The notes under the pieces were generated by a model. The model did not search any database, was not told the DNA's origin, and was given only the letters and a program-made list of their open reading frames with translations. The position numbers and the translations under genes were made by a program. From Stomorhina lunata (taxonomy: Eukaryota; Arthropoda; Insecta; Diptera; Rhiniidae), in NCBI GenBank assembly GCA_933228675.1, contig OW121741.1:118146069-118210068 (forward strand): DNA of 64,000 nucleotides, given 5' to 3'. Below, piece after piece: positions 1 through 13,074 of this stretch. Positions within the stretch are counted from its first letter, which is position 1. Each line of letters begins with the position of its first letter.

Positions 1-1870
1 AATAGTAAAATGACAAAATTTCGCAATCATAATATCAAATCCTTGTTTTACAAAAATCAAATATTTTTCAAAAAGTTCTATCAAAACTAAAAATGCATAT
101 TTAGGCATATTTTGTAAAAATACTTAATTATAGAAGAAAGCTTAAGTTTTTGTAACAAATTAAGAAACTAATGTATAAAAATTGGCCTCATTCTAAAAAG
201 ATATTAATATTTATTATAAATAAGACTAAAGATGCATATATTTGCATATTTTTCCTAAATTTCCTATATATTAAGGCAACTCCAAATGTTGAAAAAATTG
301 CATTTTGTATAATAATTATCCCAAAATCTAATTTTTATAAAATATTTTGTAAAAATCTCGTAGTTTTCTTTAAATATTATCAAATCCAAAAATGCATATT
401 TAGGCATACTTTGCATTAAATTCTTATTTATAGCAGGAAACATAAATTTTTCCAACCATTTAAGCAAGTATAATTAACTATTGTTACAATTTAAGTTATA
501 CAATCATATTTTAAGCTAAATTTAAAGAAGCTTATTTTGGCATATTTTGCTTAAAATGCTTATTTGAACAATTTTTCAATAAAATATTGCAATAAAGTAG
601 GTGAATGTAGGTTAAATTTCAAGTTTAAGCAAAATTTAAGAAAGCATATTTTTGCATATTTTGCTTAAAATGCTTATTTTTATAAAAATCTTAACAAAAA
701 GTCAAAATCGAATAAAATTTTAGGGTGAATTTCATTTGTATTTAACTAAAACTGCTTCAAACTTTAATTATTGATAAACCCATATTTTTGTTAAGCATAT
801 TTTGTTTAAAATGCTTATTTGAACAACAGCTTTAAGTTTTTGTAGTTCTTTAATGAAATATTGTAATAAAGTAGGTAAAAAAAGGTAAAATGTCATGTTT
901 TATCAAAATTTGATAGAGCCTATTTTTGCATATTTTGCTTAAAAGGCTTATTTATATAAAAATTTTGATAAAAAGCCAAAATCAAATAAAATTTTTGAGT
1001 GAATATTTTTCTATTTAACTAAAACTGCTGCAACGTTTTTCCAAACTTAAAGTTATTTTTGCTAAATCTAAATTTTTGTAAAGCATATTTAAGCATTTTT
1101 TGTTACTTTTTAAAAGTTTGAAGTATTTTTGAAATATTGTTCAAAAGTCATGTGCATATTTTAGCATATGTTGTCTTAAAAGCTTATCTCTTCTGAAATT
1201 TTGAAAAATATATTTCAAAAGCGACATAAACTTCAAATTTTCAAATGCATATTTTTGCATATTTGGTCATTTCCCCGAAACTGAAGATTTTTGTTACATT
1301 TTAATTAACCATTTTGGTTCAAAAATAAATACTAGTCCAAAACTTTATAAAATGTACATTTACAATTAATTTTAACAATTTTTTTTACCATATTTTGGCT
1401 GATTTTAATATCTACGATTATTTTCGCTAAATCTTTAAATTTGTGTGTTTACGTCAGTGATATCTTCATTATTATATATAAATATAGCTGAAAAGTCATA
1501 CTAAAATTAAATTAAAAAATGCATATTTTTGCATATTTTGCTTTTTTTCAATATTGTTTCATGAATTTTGGATTTTTTATAATTTTCTTTCATTAAAAAG
1601 GGAACATTTGTTAAATACTGTGCCAAATTTTACAATTTGCATCATATTATGAACAGATAGAAATGAATACTAAGGTTAAATTTTAAAATGCTTATTTATG
1701 CATATTTTGTTATTTTTTTTTTAATTTTATAAAATTTTAAAGTGTTTAAATTTTCTCATTTATCTTAAAGATATATACGTAAAAAGCCTTACGAAATAAA
1801 ATTAGTACTATTGAAATATATTTAATGCATAAAAGCTTATTTTAGCATATTTTGCTTATTATGTTTATTT
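1..1870. repeat. Degenerate GCATATTT repeat domain, block 1
   Basis: The doubled motif GCATATTTTTGCATATTT, usually followed by tgcttaaaa and then tgcttattt, recurs about every 100-150 bases (for example near 93, 393, 643, 918, 1245, 1519, 1688, 1833). Between motifs the sequence is AT-rich and only loosely conserved, so this is an old diverged tandem family. No coding potential; the two short open frames near 171-467 are read through this repeat. Confidence 0.75.
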
Positions 1871-3559
1871 CCGGAATAAAAAGGTAAATCTTTTAATTTT
1901 TTTTTAATTTTCTGACAAATTCATAATAAGATTTGTATAAAAATATGACATTACTCCTAATAAAGCTCGTTTTTCTATACTTTACTGATTTTTTTCAAAA
2001 TCTTTTCACATTCATTAAATTCTTTCTAAGCCAAATTAGAATTTTTCAAGTGTCCAAATTTTACACTTGAAAACATTTTACTCTTACAATGTAGGAGGAA
2101 AAATTTTTTAAAGCAATTTACATTGAGCAAAATATTGATTTATTACAATATATTTATGAATCTCGTTTTTTCCCAAAAATAATTCAACCAACATATATTC
2201 TAATGTGTACAACAAATTTTCTATTTAAGTTAATGTATAAAATATACACACATCATTTTTGGACTTACACAGACAAACACAGGCATAGAAATTCTTTATC
2301 GGAATAGGAAAAAAAAAAAACTTTGAAATAAGTATTATTTTTACACCCCCTTTGAAACAGTTTGAAAAATTTTTGTTTTCTAGCTATAAAATAAGCAAAA
2401 ATAATAGCCTTTACTTATTTTAAATACAAATACATGGATGGCAACAGCTTTAAATTTATCAAATACAAATACAAAAATATAAATTTATACCTAAACTCTC
2501 ACATATAGAGATACAAAAACCAACAACAGCCTCCTCTGTTGTTTAGTTACAAACGAATAAACCCTATTTTACAGGACATAATATACATACATACATACAA
2601 CACACACAAAAGGACATTATACTAACACTTAAAAATACAAGTTATTTCGTAAATAACCGCATATAGTTTTTTAGTTTGTTTGTTATTTAGCCAACAAATA
2701 ACTCACCCACATTCAAAACAAATTGTATATGCATACAATTACACTCAAACACTTATTGTCCTTACACTTATACATTTAGATACATACATACACATGAATT
2801 TATAAACAAAATGTTGTTAATGTGAAATTTTAGATTTTATTTCCCTTTTTCCACTTACTATAACTAACCCTTTTTCCAACATTTTAATACTATTTTTGGG
2901 TAATGTTTTGTTAACCAACCAAACTACTACTACCCAGTAACTATTTGGAAAGCTTCTTGCTTCACACATACATCCTTCAACCCACACATACATACTTACT
3001 TACACAGTTATAAAATAAATTTCTAACTATTGAACTCGTTGTGCTCAAAATTTACAATCTAACCTATTAAACTATACAACAAGTTGTACATACAATAAAT
3101 ATCTATATAGTAGTTATATCTGGCCAGCCAAAATAATATAAAACTTGAATATAAAATTTAAAATAAATATCATCATTATCGTCCTGAAAATTAACATCAT
3201 CATCAAAATAGAGAGCCAGCCGAGCATCATTATGACGAAAAAATGATGAACAACTTAACTAAATCATCTAGTTTCGTTGTAGTTTCTCTACTTTTACTGC
3301 TTTTTACCATAAAAATAAGCATAAAAAACATAAAATATTAATGTTAGAAATACTAAATACAATAAATAAAGCATTTAATGTGCTAAGAGGGAGAAAGGAA
3401 GAGAGTAGGCCTTAAAAGCTTGGTAAGAGAAAGAGAGAAGTTATCAGGGTCCCAAGAGAAAAATCTAAAGCAATTAATCAAAATTTGAATTTTTTTCTCA
3501 TTTTTAAATGAACGAGAATTTGAGAAAATGTTAGTCTTACACAAAATCTATGTTTTTCT
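1871..3559. other. Non-repetitive island 1 (no gene seen)
   Basis: AT-rich unique sequence with ACAT and CA microsatellite stretches (about 2580-2610 and 2735-2800). I see no open frame with coding character, no RNA gene and no element ends. Its texture is that of fly intron or intergenic DNA, possibly regulatory. Confidence 0.5.
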
Positions 3560-4203
3560 AACATTTTTGATCAAAAAATAAAATGCATATTTTTGCATAT
3601 TTTACTTAAAAAGCTTATTTATAAAGTTAACCTAAAGTTTTTACAACACAAAATTTTCATTTTATTAAAACTACACATTTTCCTTTGATTTCGGTCTAAA
3701 CTAGAAATGCATATTTTTGCATATTCTTCTTAAATGTCTTAATTATCAGGGGAACTTACGATTTTTTTATACAAAATGTTTGTAAATAATAGTAGAATGA
3801 TAAAATTTCGTAATCATACTAATAAAAAATACTTATTTTCTAAAATCTAATATTTTTCACAAAGTTCTATCAAATCTAAAAATGCATATTTAGGCATATT
3901 TTGTAAAAATACTTAAATTTAGAAGGAAGCTTAAGTTTTTGCAAAAAAAAATAGAAACTAATATAAAAATTGGTCTCATACTAACAAGATATTCTTTCGA
4001 ATTTAATAAAAAAAACTTTCAAATTCAGTAAAAACTAAAAGTGCATATTTTTGCATATTTTGCTAAGACTTTCTATATATTAAGGAGTTCCCTTAATATA
4101 TTTTGCAAAGAGAATTTTTTAGTGGAAAATGGTGAAATAATAAAACCTAAAATCTAATTTTTATAAAATATTTTTTAAAAACCTAATATATTTCCTTAAA
4201 TTG

Positions 4204-4414
4204 TATCAATATATATATATAATTCCCCGACTCATTGAAAGGGACCTTGGTTTTAACCGAGCCTAATACTCAATAACCAGTGGCTAGCTGAGTTATGAGG
4301 TGAACCGCTTTTTGTTTTTTTTTAAGAGGGTCTGGCCGGTGATCGAATTTGCGACCTCAAGTATGCTAGGCGGATGACTTACCTGCTATACCACTGTGGT
4401 TCACTTATCAATAT
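4204..4414 (-). mobile_element. tRNA-derived SINE with target-site duplication
   Basis: Read on the minus strand from 4405, the element starts with a tRNA-like head: an A-box-like TGGTATAGCAGG (about 4384-4395) and a B-box-like GGTCGCAAATTCGATC (about 4338-4353), spaced as in tRNA genes. It runs about 190 bases and ends in an (AT)n tail near 4213. A direct repeat TATCAATAT flanks it at 4204-4212 and 4406-4414, the expected footprint of target-primed retrotransposition. It splits a GCATATTT-family unit. The parental tRNA is not clear. It has no protein and would depend on a LINE. Confidence 0.8.
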
Positions 4415-4870
4415 TTAGGCACATTTTGCTCTAAATTCTTACCTATAGCAGTAAACATACATTTTTGAAACAACTAATATCAACTTTTGTGAAAATTTAA
4501 GCTGTAAAATCGTATTTAAGCTAAATTTCAATAAGCTTATTTTAGCATATTTTGCTTAAAATGCTTATTTGTAGAATAACTTTAAGTTTTTGCAATGAAT
4601 AAAAATTCCTATTTCTTTCTTATTTCTAAATGAACGAGAGTTTGAGCTTTTTTTTGCAAAAGCATTTTTTTGCATATTTAGCTTAAAATCCATATATTAA
4701 TACAAAACCATCAAATTTTTGTTTGAAATTAATTTTTTTTATTAACAACATGAGAAGTTCGTTATTTCTGCTTAAAATAATTAAAAATTCTAAAAAGCTT
4801 ATTTTAGCATATTTTGTCTAAAAGGCATATTTCTTATAAAATATTTACAAATTTCAAAAAAAGGTTAGTT

Positions 4871-5666
4871 TTTATACCCTTCACCACCATAGGTGGAAAG
4901 GGTATTATAAGTTTGTGCTGATGTATGTAACGCATAGAAATAGTTGTCTTAGACCCACCTTTTAGTATACCAATAGGCTTAGAATCACTTTCTGAGTCGA
5001 TTTAGCGATGTCCGTCCGTCCGTCTGGCTGGCTGGACGGCTGGCTGGACCCCCATGTAAACCTTGTAATCAAACTACAGGTCGCAATTCTAAAGATAATT
5101 TGATGAAATTTGGCGCAGATCATTTTTTAGATAGTGGGACCATGGCTATTGAAATTGGTCAAAATCCGTCCATTATTTGTGGTACCTCCCATAGGTCCTA
5201 CTTCCCGGAATTGATATATTGGCCACAAATATCAATATTTTTTTATGAAATTTAGAACAAATACTGCTTATGTAAACTAAAATCACTGCACCAAATTTCG
5301 TTAAAATCGGTCCACATTTGACCATAGCTCCAATACAAACTTTTATTTAAAAACGCACTAAGTGAGACAAAAAATCACTAAAACGCTCGTAAATCTAAAG
5401 ATAATAAAAATTTTGAGAATATTTTTTGCATACATAATTTTTGTAATAACTGTAATCAATTTGCTAAATTTCGAGATAATCGGTCCACATTTGACCCTAG
5501 CTCTCATATAAGTCCAAACGACGGAAACAGGTTTGAGAAAATGTTTGTATGATGGCAAAATTTAGCAAATATATGTCTTTATACAGGAAAAATAACACCT
5601 TTGACCTTAATGGTGAAGGGTATCGTATGGTCGGGCTTGACCGACTATAGCGCTTTCTTACTTGTT
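4871..5666 (+). mobile_element. DINE-1/INE-1-like Helentron-associated element
   Basis: About 800 bases, non-coding. It begins tttATACCCTTCACCAC and near the end carries the inverse (ATGGTGAAGGGTAT, about 5611-5624), giving subterminal inverted repeats. It closes with a small hairpin (GTCGG-cttga-CCGAC type, near 5630-5645) and the terminal ctttcttacttgtt. An internal 'gatgtccgtccgtctg' stretch and 'gatgaaatttggcgcag' phrase match the general style of fly DINE-1 elements (from memory of the family). Such elements are non-autonomous and mobilised by Helentron Rep/helicase proteins, none of which is here. It interrupts the GCATATTT array. Confidence 0.75.
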
Positions 5667-6309
5667 ATTAATATTTACAATTTTTGCTAAAATCATTTGA
5701 AAAAAAACATTTGATCTTTTTGCTCAAAAATATTTAAATTTTCTAAAATAATATTTTAGCATATTTTGCTTAAAAAGGAATATTTTCCTTCAAAACTGTT
5801 AAAAAAATTTAAAATTTTGATACTTTTCTTTAATATTTGAGAAATATACAAAATTTTTGTTAATATTATATTTTTCAAAAGCTTATTTATGCATATTTTG
5901 CTTAAAATTCATATTTTTATACAAAACATACAACATTTTTTAGACAAAATTTTTGTTCAAAATTAGTTTTTTCATGTTCAAAACTAAAAATTTTAAATTT
6001 TTACCTAAAATTATTCAAATTTATAAAAAGCTTATTTCAGCATATTTTGCTTAAAAGGCATATTTTTTTACAAAACAGTTAAAAATTTAAAAATAAGGTT
6101 ATTTTTCTTTAATATTAGGGAAAGTATAAAATTTTTGTTAACATTGTCAAATTTATAAAAAGCTTATTTATGCATATTTTGCTTGAAATTATCGCTTAAA
6201 AAAAGCTTTTTCATGGCCAAAATGAAATATTTTATGTTTTTACTTAAAATTATTAACATTTTCGAAAAGCTTATTTTGGCATATTTTACTTGAAAGGCAT
6301 ATATTCGTA

Positions 6310-7010
6310 TATATTTCTGCATATTTGGCTTAAAAGTCATATTTTGATGCAACAGTTAAAAAAATGATATAAGAATTTATTTTGCTTTCAGTTTTTGGGA
6401 AACAACATTAGTTTTAGTGGAAATGATATTATTTTTAGAAGAATTTAAAAAAGCATATTTTTGCATATTTGGCTTAAAAGTCATATTTTGGTGCAAAAGT
6501 TAAAGAAAATTATACAAGAATTTATTTTGCTTTCAATTTTTGACAAACTACATTAGTTTTAATGGAAATTATATTATTTTTAGAACAATTAAAAAAAGCA
6601 TATTTTTGCATATTTGGCTTAAAAGTCATATTTTGATGTAGAAGTAAACAAAATGATATAAGACTTTATTTTGCTTTCAGTTTTTGGTAAACTACATTAG
6701 TTTTAATGAAAATTATATTATTTTTAGAACAATTTAAAAAAGCATATTTATGCATATTTGGCTAAAAAGTCATATTTTGATGTAGAAGTTAAAAAAATGA
6801 TATAAGACTTTATTTTGCTTTCAGTTTTTGGTAAACTACATTAGTTTTAATGGAAGTGATATTATTTTTAGAACAATTTAAAAAAGCATATTTGTGCATA
6901 TTTGGCTTAAAAGTCATATTTTGATGCAAAAGTTAAAAAAATGATACAAATATTTATTTTGCTTTCAGTTTTTGGTAAACTACATTAGTTTTAAGAATAT
7001 TATTGCATAT
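6310..7010. repeat. Tandem array with ~144-bp period (five copies)
   Basis: The phrase gcatatttggcttaaaagtc recurs at 6319, 6463, 6608, 6752 and 6896, a spacing of 144-145 bases. Each unit also carries a shared 'tttattttgctttcagtttttgg' type segment and an 'actacattagttttaatgg' segment. Copies are much more alike than the surrounding older repeats, so this part amplified more recently. No coding content. Confidence 0.85.
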
Positions 7011-7020
7011 ATTGCCTAAA

Positions 7021-8999
7021 ATTCAAAAATGTATATAAATTCTTCTAACAAAAAATTGAAAATATTTGCTAAACATTTTTTAATAAAAATTTTAGATAAA
7101 TTCTAAAATTTTGAAGCTTAACATATTTAATACAAAGACTTTTAAAGCATCTAAATACGAGGCCGGTATAGTCCGTCAATTTCGAATTTGGTACAGAATA
7201 AGTTTGCGGTCAACATTCGTCATTTTCATTTAAGAAATTTTCTAATTAAAGATGTTCCTATTACACAAAATCCCTTAAAAATTCCTTTAATATGCATCTT
7301 TTTAAATTCTTCTTTTCATAACCATTTATTAATAAATCTTCTTAACATTTAGAATATTATTAGAGTTATACAATTTTTCTAAAACATTTTGCCTACAAAA
7401 AAAAAAAAAAAATGTCTCTCATTTATGAGTATTTTTGAGGCGGCTCTACTGTGTTAAATTACAAAACTATTTCATAATAAATACAACAAATAGTTATTTT
7501 CATATATGGAATGTTCATCCTACATATTGTTATAGACAATTTCAATACAATTCAAAGTTTTTGGCACATTGTACAAATACAAACAACACATTGCCCAAAT
7601 TGCAAAATATGCTATTGTGGTATGATATGGTTTTTTTGTTGTTTTTTTTTTTTGCTACAATTTCTAAATGTTGTTTTTTTCTGCATTCACTCACACATAC
7701 ACAAACACACACATACCCAAATACCCTAGACACATTTAAACAACTACAACAAAACTAGTTGTAGTTTGTCTATATGGCCTTAAACAAAAAACAAAAAAAA
7801 TTATCCTGATGTTAATGTTAGTAACTGTCAGTGAGTGTGAGTGTGTGTGTGTGTGTGCAATAATGTTATAAAATCTTTTTTTATAATGTTACAAACATAT
7901 CTAATACCAACAACAATAATAATAATAACAATTACAACAACTAAAACTACAAGAACAAAATACTCCCAAATACCACAACCGCAATGCTGTCACTCTCACT
8001 TGCTGCCGAGCTCCCGCTAACACTCTTCATGGTTTGAACACAACACACACATACACACACACACTGACATATACATGAAAGAATTCATTCACTTACAGTC
8101 AAACACATAACACACAGAAATCCTTACACCCTAAATGTATGCAGCCTTTTTTAGTTAGTATAAAATTTGGTATCTAAATATGTCTGTCCATCCATACTAG
8201 ACATTTAACCAAATAAATAAACAGCAACTATAATAACGACAAGTAGCAGCAATATATAGCAACAACACTGGCTGTAGCAGCAACTACAACATTATTATGA
8301 AAACTATCAGTATTTTGGCAAATGGTTAAATCCCCGTTTTAGCCGCGCGTAATTCCAAATGTGTATCACTGGCATAAACGTACTATAGTAATCATAGAGA
8401 GGCAACGACCACTGCCACCCGTACAATTTATTTGCGGCCGCCTCGTATTCATCTTCCCTATTGTGTCGTCCTACCTCATCGTCAACCATCACTACTACCG
8501 CTACCATCAATAGCATCAGCATTAGGATTTGTTTTATTCATCTTTCTATTTTATCTGTTTTCTGGTTACTTTTGGTAGTTGTTGTTGTTGTTTTTGTTTT
8601 GTAAACGTCTCCATTTGTAGTTTGAGCCCTTTAACTAATAGAGGGGTTTTTGTGTGATTCTTAATCCTTTGGGAGATCATTTTAGCTGCTTCCCCTTTCC
8701 TGTAGTTTAAGGCTTAAGAAAATTTTAATAAATTACTTAGGGCTTGAGAAAAGTTTAAAGTTCATTGAGAAAAGGAGATAAAAGATGCTAAAGAGAATTG
8801 AGAAGTCAAAGAGAAACTAAGGTTGTAAGAAAAATCTTAAGAACTGGTAAATTTCTTTGAATGGAAAAGGTTAAGTTATAGAAACTTAACAGCAAAAAAA
8901 TCATATAAGTAACTTTAGATGCTAACTATCAAAAACTGATTTGGTTGTTGGCATTTTTAATATAATACTATTAAATTTCAAGAGTTTTGTAATTTTTAC
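7021..8999. other. Non-repetitive island 2, with microsatellites
   Basis: Unique sequence with CA/TG runs (about 7685-7715, 7836-7858, 8040-8065), opa-like AAC/AGC triplets (about 8222-8290) and an unusually GC-richer patch at 8330-8520 containing a 71-codon minus-strand open frame (8307-8522) that I cannot identify. A segment at 7161-7230 is repeated at 11537-11600. No confirmed gene. Confidence 0.5.
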
Positions 9000-11536
9000 A
9001 AAATATTTTTAAATGCATATTTTTGCATATTTACTCAGGACAATTAATGTAAAATTTTTGTTTTTTTTTTTTCTAAATATATAAAATTCTTAGCAGTTTC
9101 AATACAATTTAATTAAACTCTAAAAATTTGGTAATATTTTAAGCCTAAATTAAAATGCATATTTTTGCATATTTACACTAAGTCAACATTTTAAGGCAAA
9201 AAAAATTTGTTTCCAAAAAAATTTTATGAAAAATTTAAGGTTTACTCTAAAATTACCTAAAAAAAGATCAATGCCATAAAATTGAAAAAATAAGAGCTAA
9301 GAGATCATAAGAGAACTTTCTAGGGACATAAGAGAAAATAAACTGGAATTTTATGAAAATTAAAAATGTTTTTTTAATATTAAACAAATTTTGTTAAAGA
9401 AAATAGAGAATTTCGCTTTTTTTGAAAAGGCATATTTTTGCATATTTTGCTTAAAAGGTATGTTTTTACACAAAATTATAATATTTTGTTTCTAAATTAA
9501 GTTTTTCATTACAAAAATAAAAATTGTGTGTATTCTGTTTAAAATAATAAAATTTTTTCGAAAGCTTATTTGAGCATATTTATCTTTCCAGGCATATTTT
9601 TGTATAAAACCACCAAAAATTTACGAAATTGTCCTATTTTTCTCCAATATAAGGGAAAATGTGAGATTTTTGTAAATAAATGTTCAAAATGTTTAAAATT
9701 TCAGTGTTTTTGAAAAAGCATATTTTTGCATATTTTGCATTAAAGGCATATTTTAAAACAAACTGATGAAATTTTTATATAAAATTGTTGTTTTTTCGTT
9801 ATATATGTATGTCTGACATATCCACTTCAAATGATCGAAATTTCTTAAAAGCTTATTTTAGCATATTTGGCTTTAAAGGCATATTTTCGTATAAAAAAAT
9901 TTGTAATAAGTTATTTCTTATTATTATAAGGGCAAATATAAGATGTTTGTGAATAAATTTTGCCTAAAAGATCAAAATTTCAGTGTTTTTGAAAAAGCTT
10001 ATTTTTGCATATTTTGCTTAAAACTTGTATTTGGTTATAAAACAATTGAAATATCAAAGATATCATGGTTTTTAATTTCTTACGGGATAAAATTTAAATT
10101 TTTTTGTAAATTGTGAAATTCTGAAAAAGCTTATTTTTGCATATTTTGCTTAAAATTAATATTTTTACAAAAAAGAATAACAAAATTGAGTCATTTTTCA
10201 TCACTAAGTGGGAAATATAAGATTTTCTGTTAAATTTGTCAAATTTTAAAAAAGCTTATTTTGCATATTTTGCTTAAAATATTTATTTTCTTTTAAGACA
10301 ACTAAGATGTTAAAGAAATTATGATTTTCAATTATTAATGACAGAAACTTTGAAATTTTCCAAAAATTTTAAAATTTTGAGAAGGCTTATTTTTTTATAT
10401 TTTATATAAAAGTCATATTTTTAGAATAAAAAAAATATATAAAATTAAGTTATTTTTCAACACTAGGTGGGAAATATAAGATTTTCTGTTAAATTTGTCA
10501 AATTTTAAAAAGCTTATTTTTGCATATTTAGCTTAAAGCTCTTTTTTAATTTAAAACAACGAAAATCTTAAAAAATTATGAGTTTCCATTATTAAAGTCA
10601 TCTACTTTTTAAACTTTCTTTAAATTGTGAAATTATAAAAAAGCTTATTTTTGCATATTTTGCTTAAAATACTTATTTTAACATAAAACAATGAAAATCT
10701 TATAGAAGTTAAGACTTTTCATTATTAATGTCTTAAACTCTTAAATTTTCTTTAAATTGTGAAATTTCGAAAAAGCTTATTTCTGCATATTTTGCCTAAA
10801 AGCCATATTTTTTAGAATTAATTTGCAAAAATGTAAAAACGTTTATTTTTATTTTATTGAACTTAATTTTAAAAAGCATATTTTTGCATATTTTGACTTA
10901 AATTTAGATTTTTAGGCAAATCTTTAAAAATTTGCTTGGGATTTGAAAAACTATTAAATTTGAAAATTTGTAAAATATTTTCTCAAGAAATAATAAAGTT
11001 GTCGGGATGTAAATAATATTCAAAAAGAAAAATTATTTGCACTTGATCCCAGTCTATTATATTTATTTATTAATGTAATAGAAATTATTAATTTAATAGA
11101 AATTATTAATGTAATAATTTTATTGAAAAACAATGTCTGTGGGGAAAACCAATTCCTTGAAGCGTTTCGATGGTTGGTTAGCCCATTATCTTCCGGAAAA
11201 GTCTCCCTTCTTTTAGACAGATTGAAAATCTCACATTATTTTCTATTTTACAAACACAATAATTACGAATTATGTTTCTAAATCAAAGGTAAAAGCTCAG
11301 ATTATCGACTGAACAAAAGTGCACACAAACATTATTCAGTTTTATCTTCACTTTCCAAATATTTTCACAGTATTTTCAAATGCATTTTTTAGCATATTTA
11401 GACATATTTATACAAAATAGAAATTTTTCGACAAAATTTGTGAAGTTTTTGAGCAAAATTTGTGAAATTTTTGAGCAATATATTGCCACAGTTGTTATTA
11501 ATTTTACGAATACTATTTTTAAAGGTCTAAAATATG
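9000..11536. repeat. Degenerate GCATATTT repeat domain, block 3
   Basis: Third block of the left-edge family: copies at about 9013, 9157, 9427, 9718, 10005, 10135, 10515, 10652, 10782 and 10873, at roughly 130-150 base spacing, most with a following tgcttaaaa. It includes 11050-11226, which belongs to a separate dispersed repeat also found inverted at 39142-39296. Confidence 0.75.
11050..11226 (+). repeat. Dispersed repeat, copy 1 (inverted partner at 39142)
   Basis: The central part (tttcgatggttggttagccc) matches the reverse complement of 39142-39296 in the same order, including an 'agtctattatatttatttat' end and a 'ttttagacagatt' end. The copies are clearly diverged. Translated, both give an FDGWL phrase, but with stops, so any coding origin is decayed. 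The source element is unknown. Confidence 0.6.
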
Positions 11537-13074
11537 TGGCGGGTATAGTCCGTCAATAATTAATTTTGTACAGAAAATTAGGCGACAATCGTCTTTTTCG
11601 CTAAAAGCCTTAAAAATGACAATAGTTGTAGAAAAGCTTTTTTTTAGCATATTTTGTTAAAAAATCGATTTTCTCATATTATTCCTAATTGATATATTAG
11701 AAGTTTGTTTATTCTTCAGAAATGTGTTTCAAACCATAATTTCATTAAAAATGTTAATCTTTTGTTTTAAATAAAATCAATGCCTCCACCCCCTTCATTA
11801 GACCCTTACTCAAAATCTTAATTCTGTATAAAAGGGTTAAATGTGATTTTCCCAAAAAAAAAGCAAAAACTTTCCATAAAGCCTTTTCAGATATATATTT
11901 GTACTCATTACCATTTATGTATCTGTTTGTAATAAATAGTTATTTTTTGCCAGTAACTTTTTCCCTCAAACAAATATTACCACGAAAACTATCTGTATTA
12001 TTAGTATACTGCTGTATAATTTCTTTACATGCATTACCATTTACCAGAACACAAAAAAAAACACCAACACCGACGACCCACATTACACAAAACGAAAACG
12101 TCCTTCATATCAAAGCAAAAGAAACAGCAGCAGCAGCAAAAGAAAGAAAAAAACCAAACAACCCACTTTAATCCCTGCAAAATTCAGTCAACCATATGCC
12201 TTACAAAAACAACAACAACACAGAGACGTCGACGGACTGCAAAAACTACTTTAACTATTAGTTGTTTTTTAAGGAAAAACCACAACTAAAACTTCATTTC
12301 ATATTATTTTAACAACAAATAATCTAAGTATTCATACTCGTATGATACTCAAACATTTATAATGTCTTAAAAGTCTGTCCTCATCTTAACAAATATTCTT
12401 TCCTTACTCATGCTTCCTTTAGCCAACCTAAATGTATGCTGTACAAATAAGAATGTTTCTTTACTCTTTTTTTTTTTTTTGTTTTTGCTTGAAAAAGTAC
12501 TTTAAGTTCAAATACATATCTATAGTTATGTACATACATATATAGATATACTTATAATCGTTTACTCGTAAACTATGCGTAAACTATGTATTGAAAACCT
12601 AGAGAAGTAGTATGGCGTGTAAAAAGATGGATTGTTGTAGTTTTATGCTTATAAAAGTAATAAATATTCTTTACACTCAAAAAATTTTGTGAGTTAAAAA
12701 ACTACTACTGACTTAAATTTAATATAACACTGGTCAACTAGAGAAATTACTTTGAAGTCTAACTATTTAAATCCATGTATTATTACCCCCTAAGTACTAA
12801 ACACTCAAAATTTAAAATTTTATTTAAAAAAAAATGTCTAAAATTACGGATTTTAATAGAGTTTGTTCTATTGATTTTATCATATCTTGAGAATGACTTG
12901 TCTAAATTGTCTTTGAAAGAAACACCGGCGGATTCACCACAAAATTTTCTTTAAGACTTAGTAGGACAATTTTTTCATATGGTCAACGGTTTTAGAGTTT
13001 TTCACATAAAAAATTAAACAAATTTTATTTTTTTTGCAAAATCGAAAATTTTTTTTTCAACAATTCCAATTCTA
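11537..13074. other. Non-repetitive island 3
   Basis: Unique AT-rich DNA with adenine-rich and CAA/CAG-like triplets near 12050-12240 that create two overlapping K/Q/T-rich frames, which I regard as compositional. The left end (11537-11600) shares the GGTATAGTCCGTCAAT segment with 7161-7230. No gene, RNA gene or element end found. Confidence 0.5.

Larger units (their letters stand above)
3560..7020. repeat. Degenerate GCATATTT repeat domain, block 2
   Basis: The same family as at the left edge resumes with copies near 3582, 3707, 3881, 4041, 4651, 5881 and onward. It is interrupted by a SINE and a DINE-1-like element, which therefore inserted after the array formed. The right-hand part becomes a well-conserved tandem array, listed separately. 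Confidence 0.75.

Noticed and set aside
4320..4405. Genuine tRNA gene on the minus strand
   Set aside because: A and B boxes are present, but the acceptor stem does not close, a long non-tRNA body follows, and target-site duplications flank the whole. It is a SINE head.
5358..5558. 66-codon minus-strand frame
   Set aside because: Lies wholly inside the non-coding DINE-1-like element.
12029..12289. 86-codon frame rich in K, Q and T
   Set aside because: Reads an A-rich and CAA/CAG-rich segment; two frames overlap with the same composition, and no domain is present.
12720..12990. Possible element bounded by 'ctggtcaac' (about 12731) and 'tggtcaacgg' (about 12980)
   Set aside because: The two phrases are direct rather than inverted and short; no second copy or target duplication was found.
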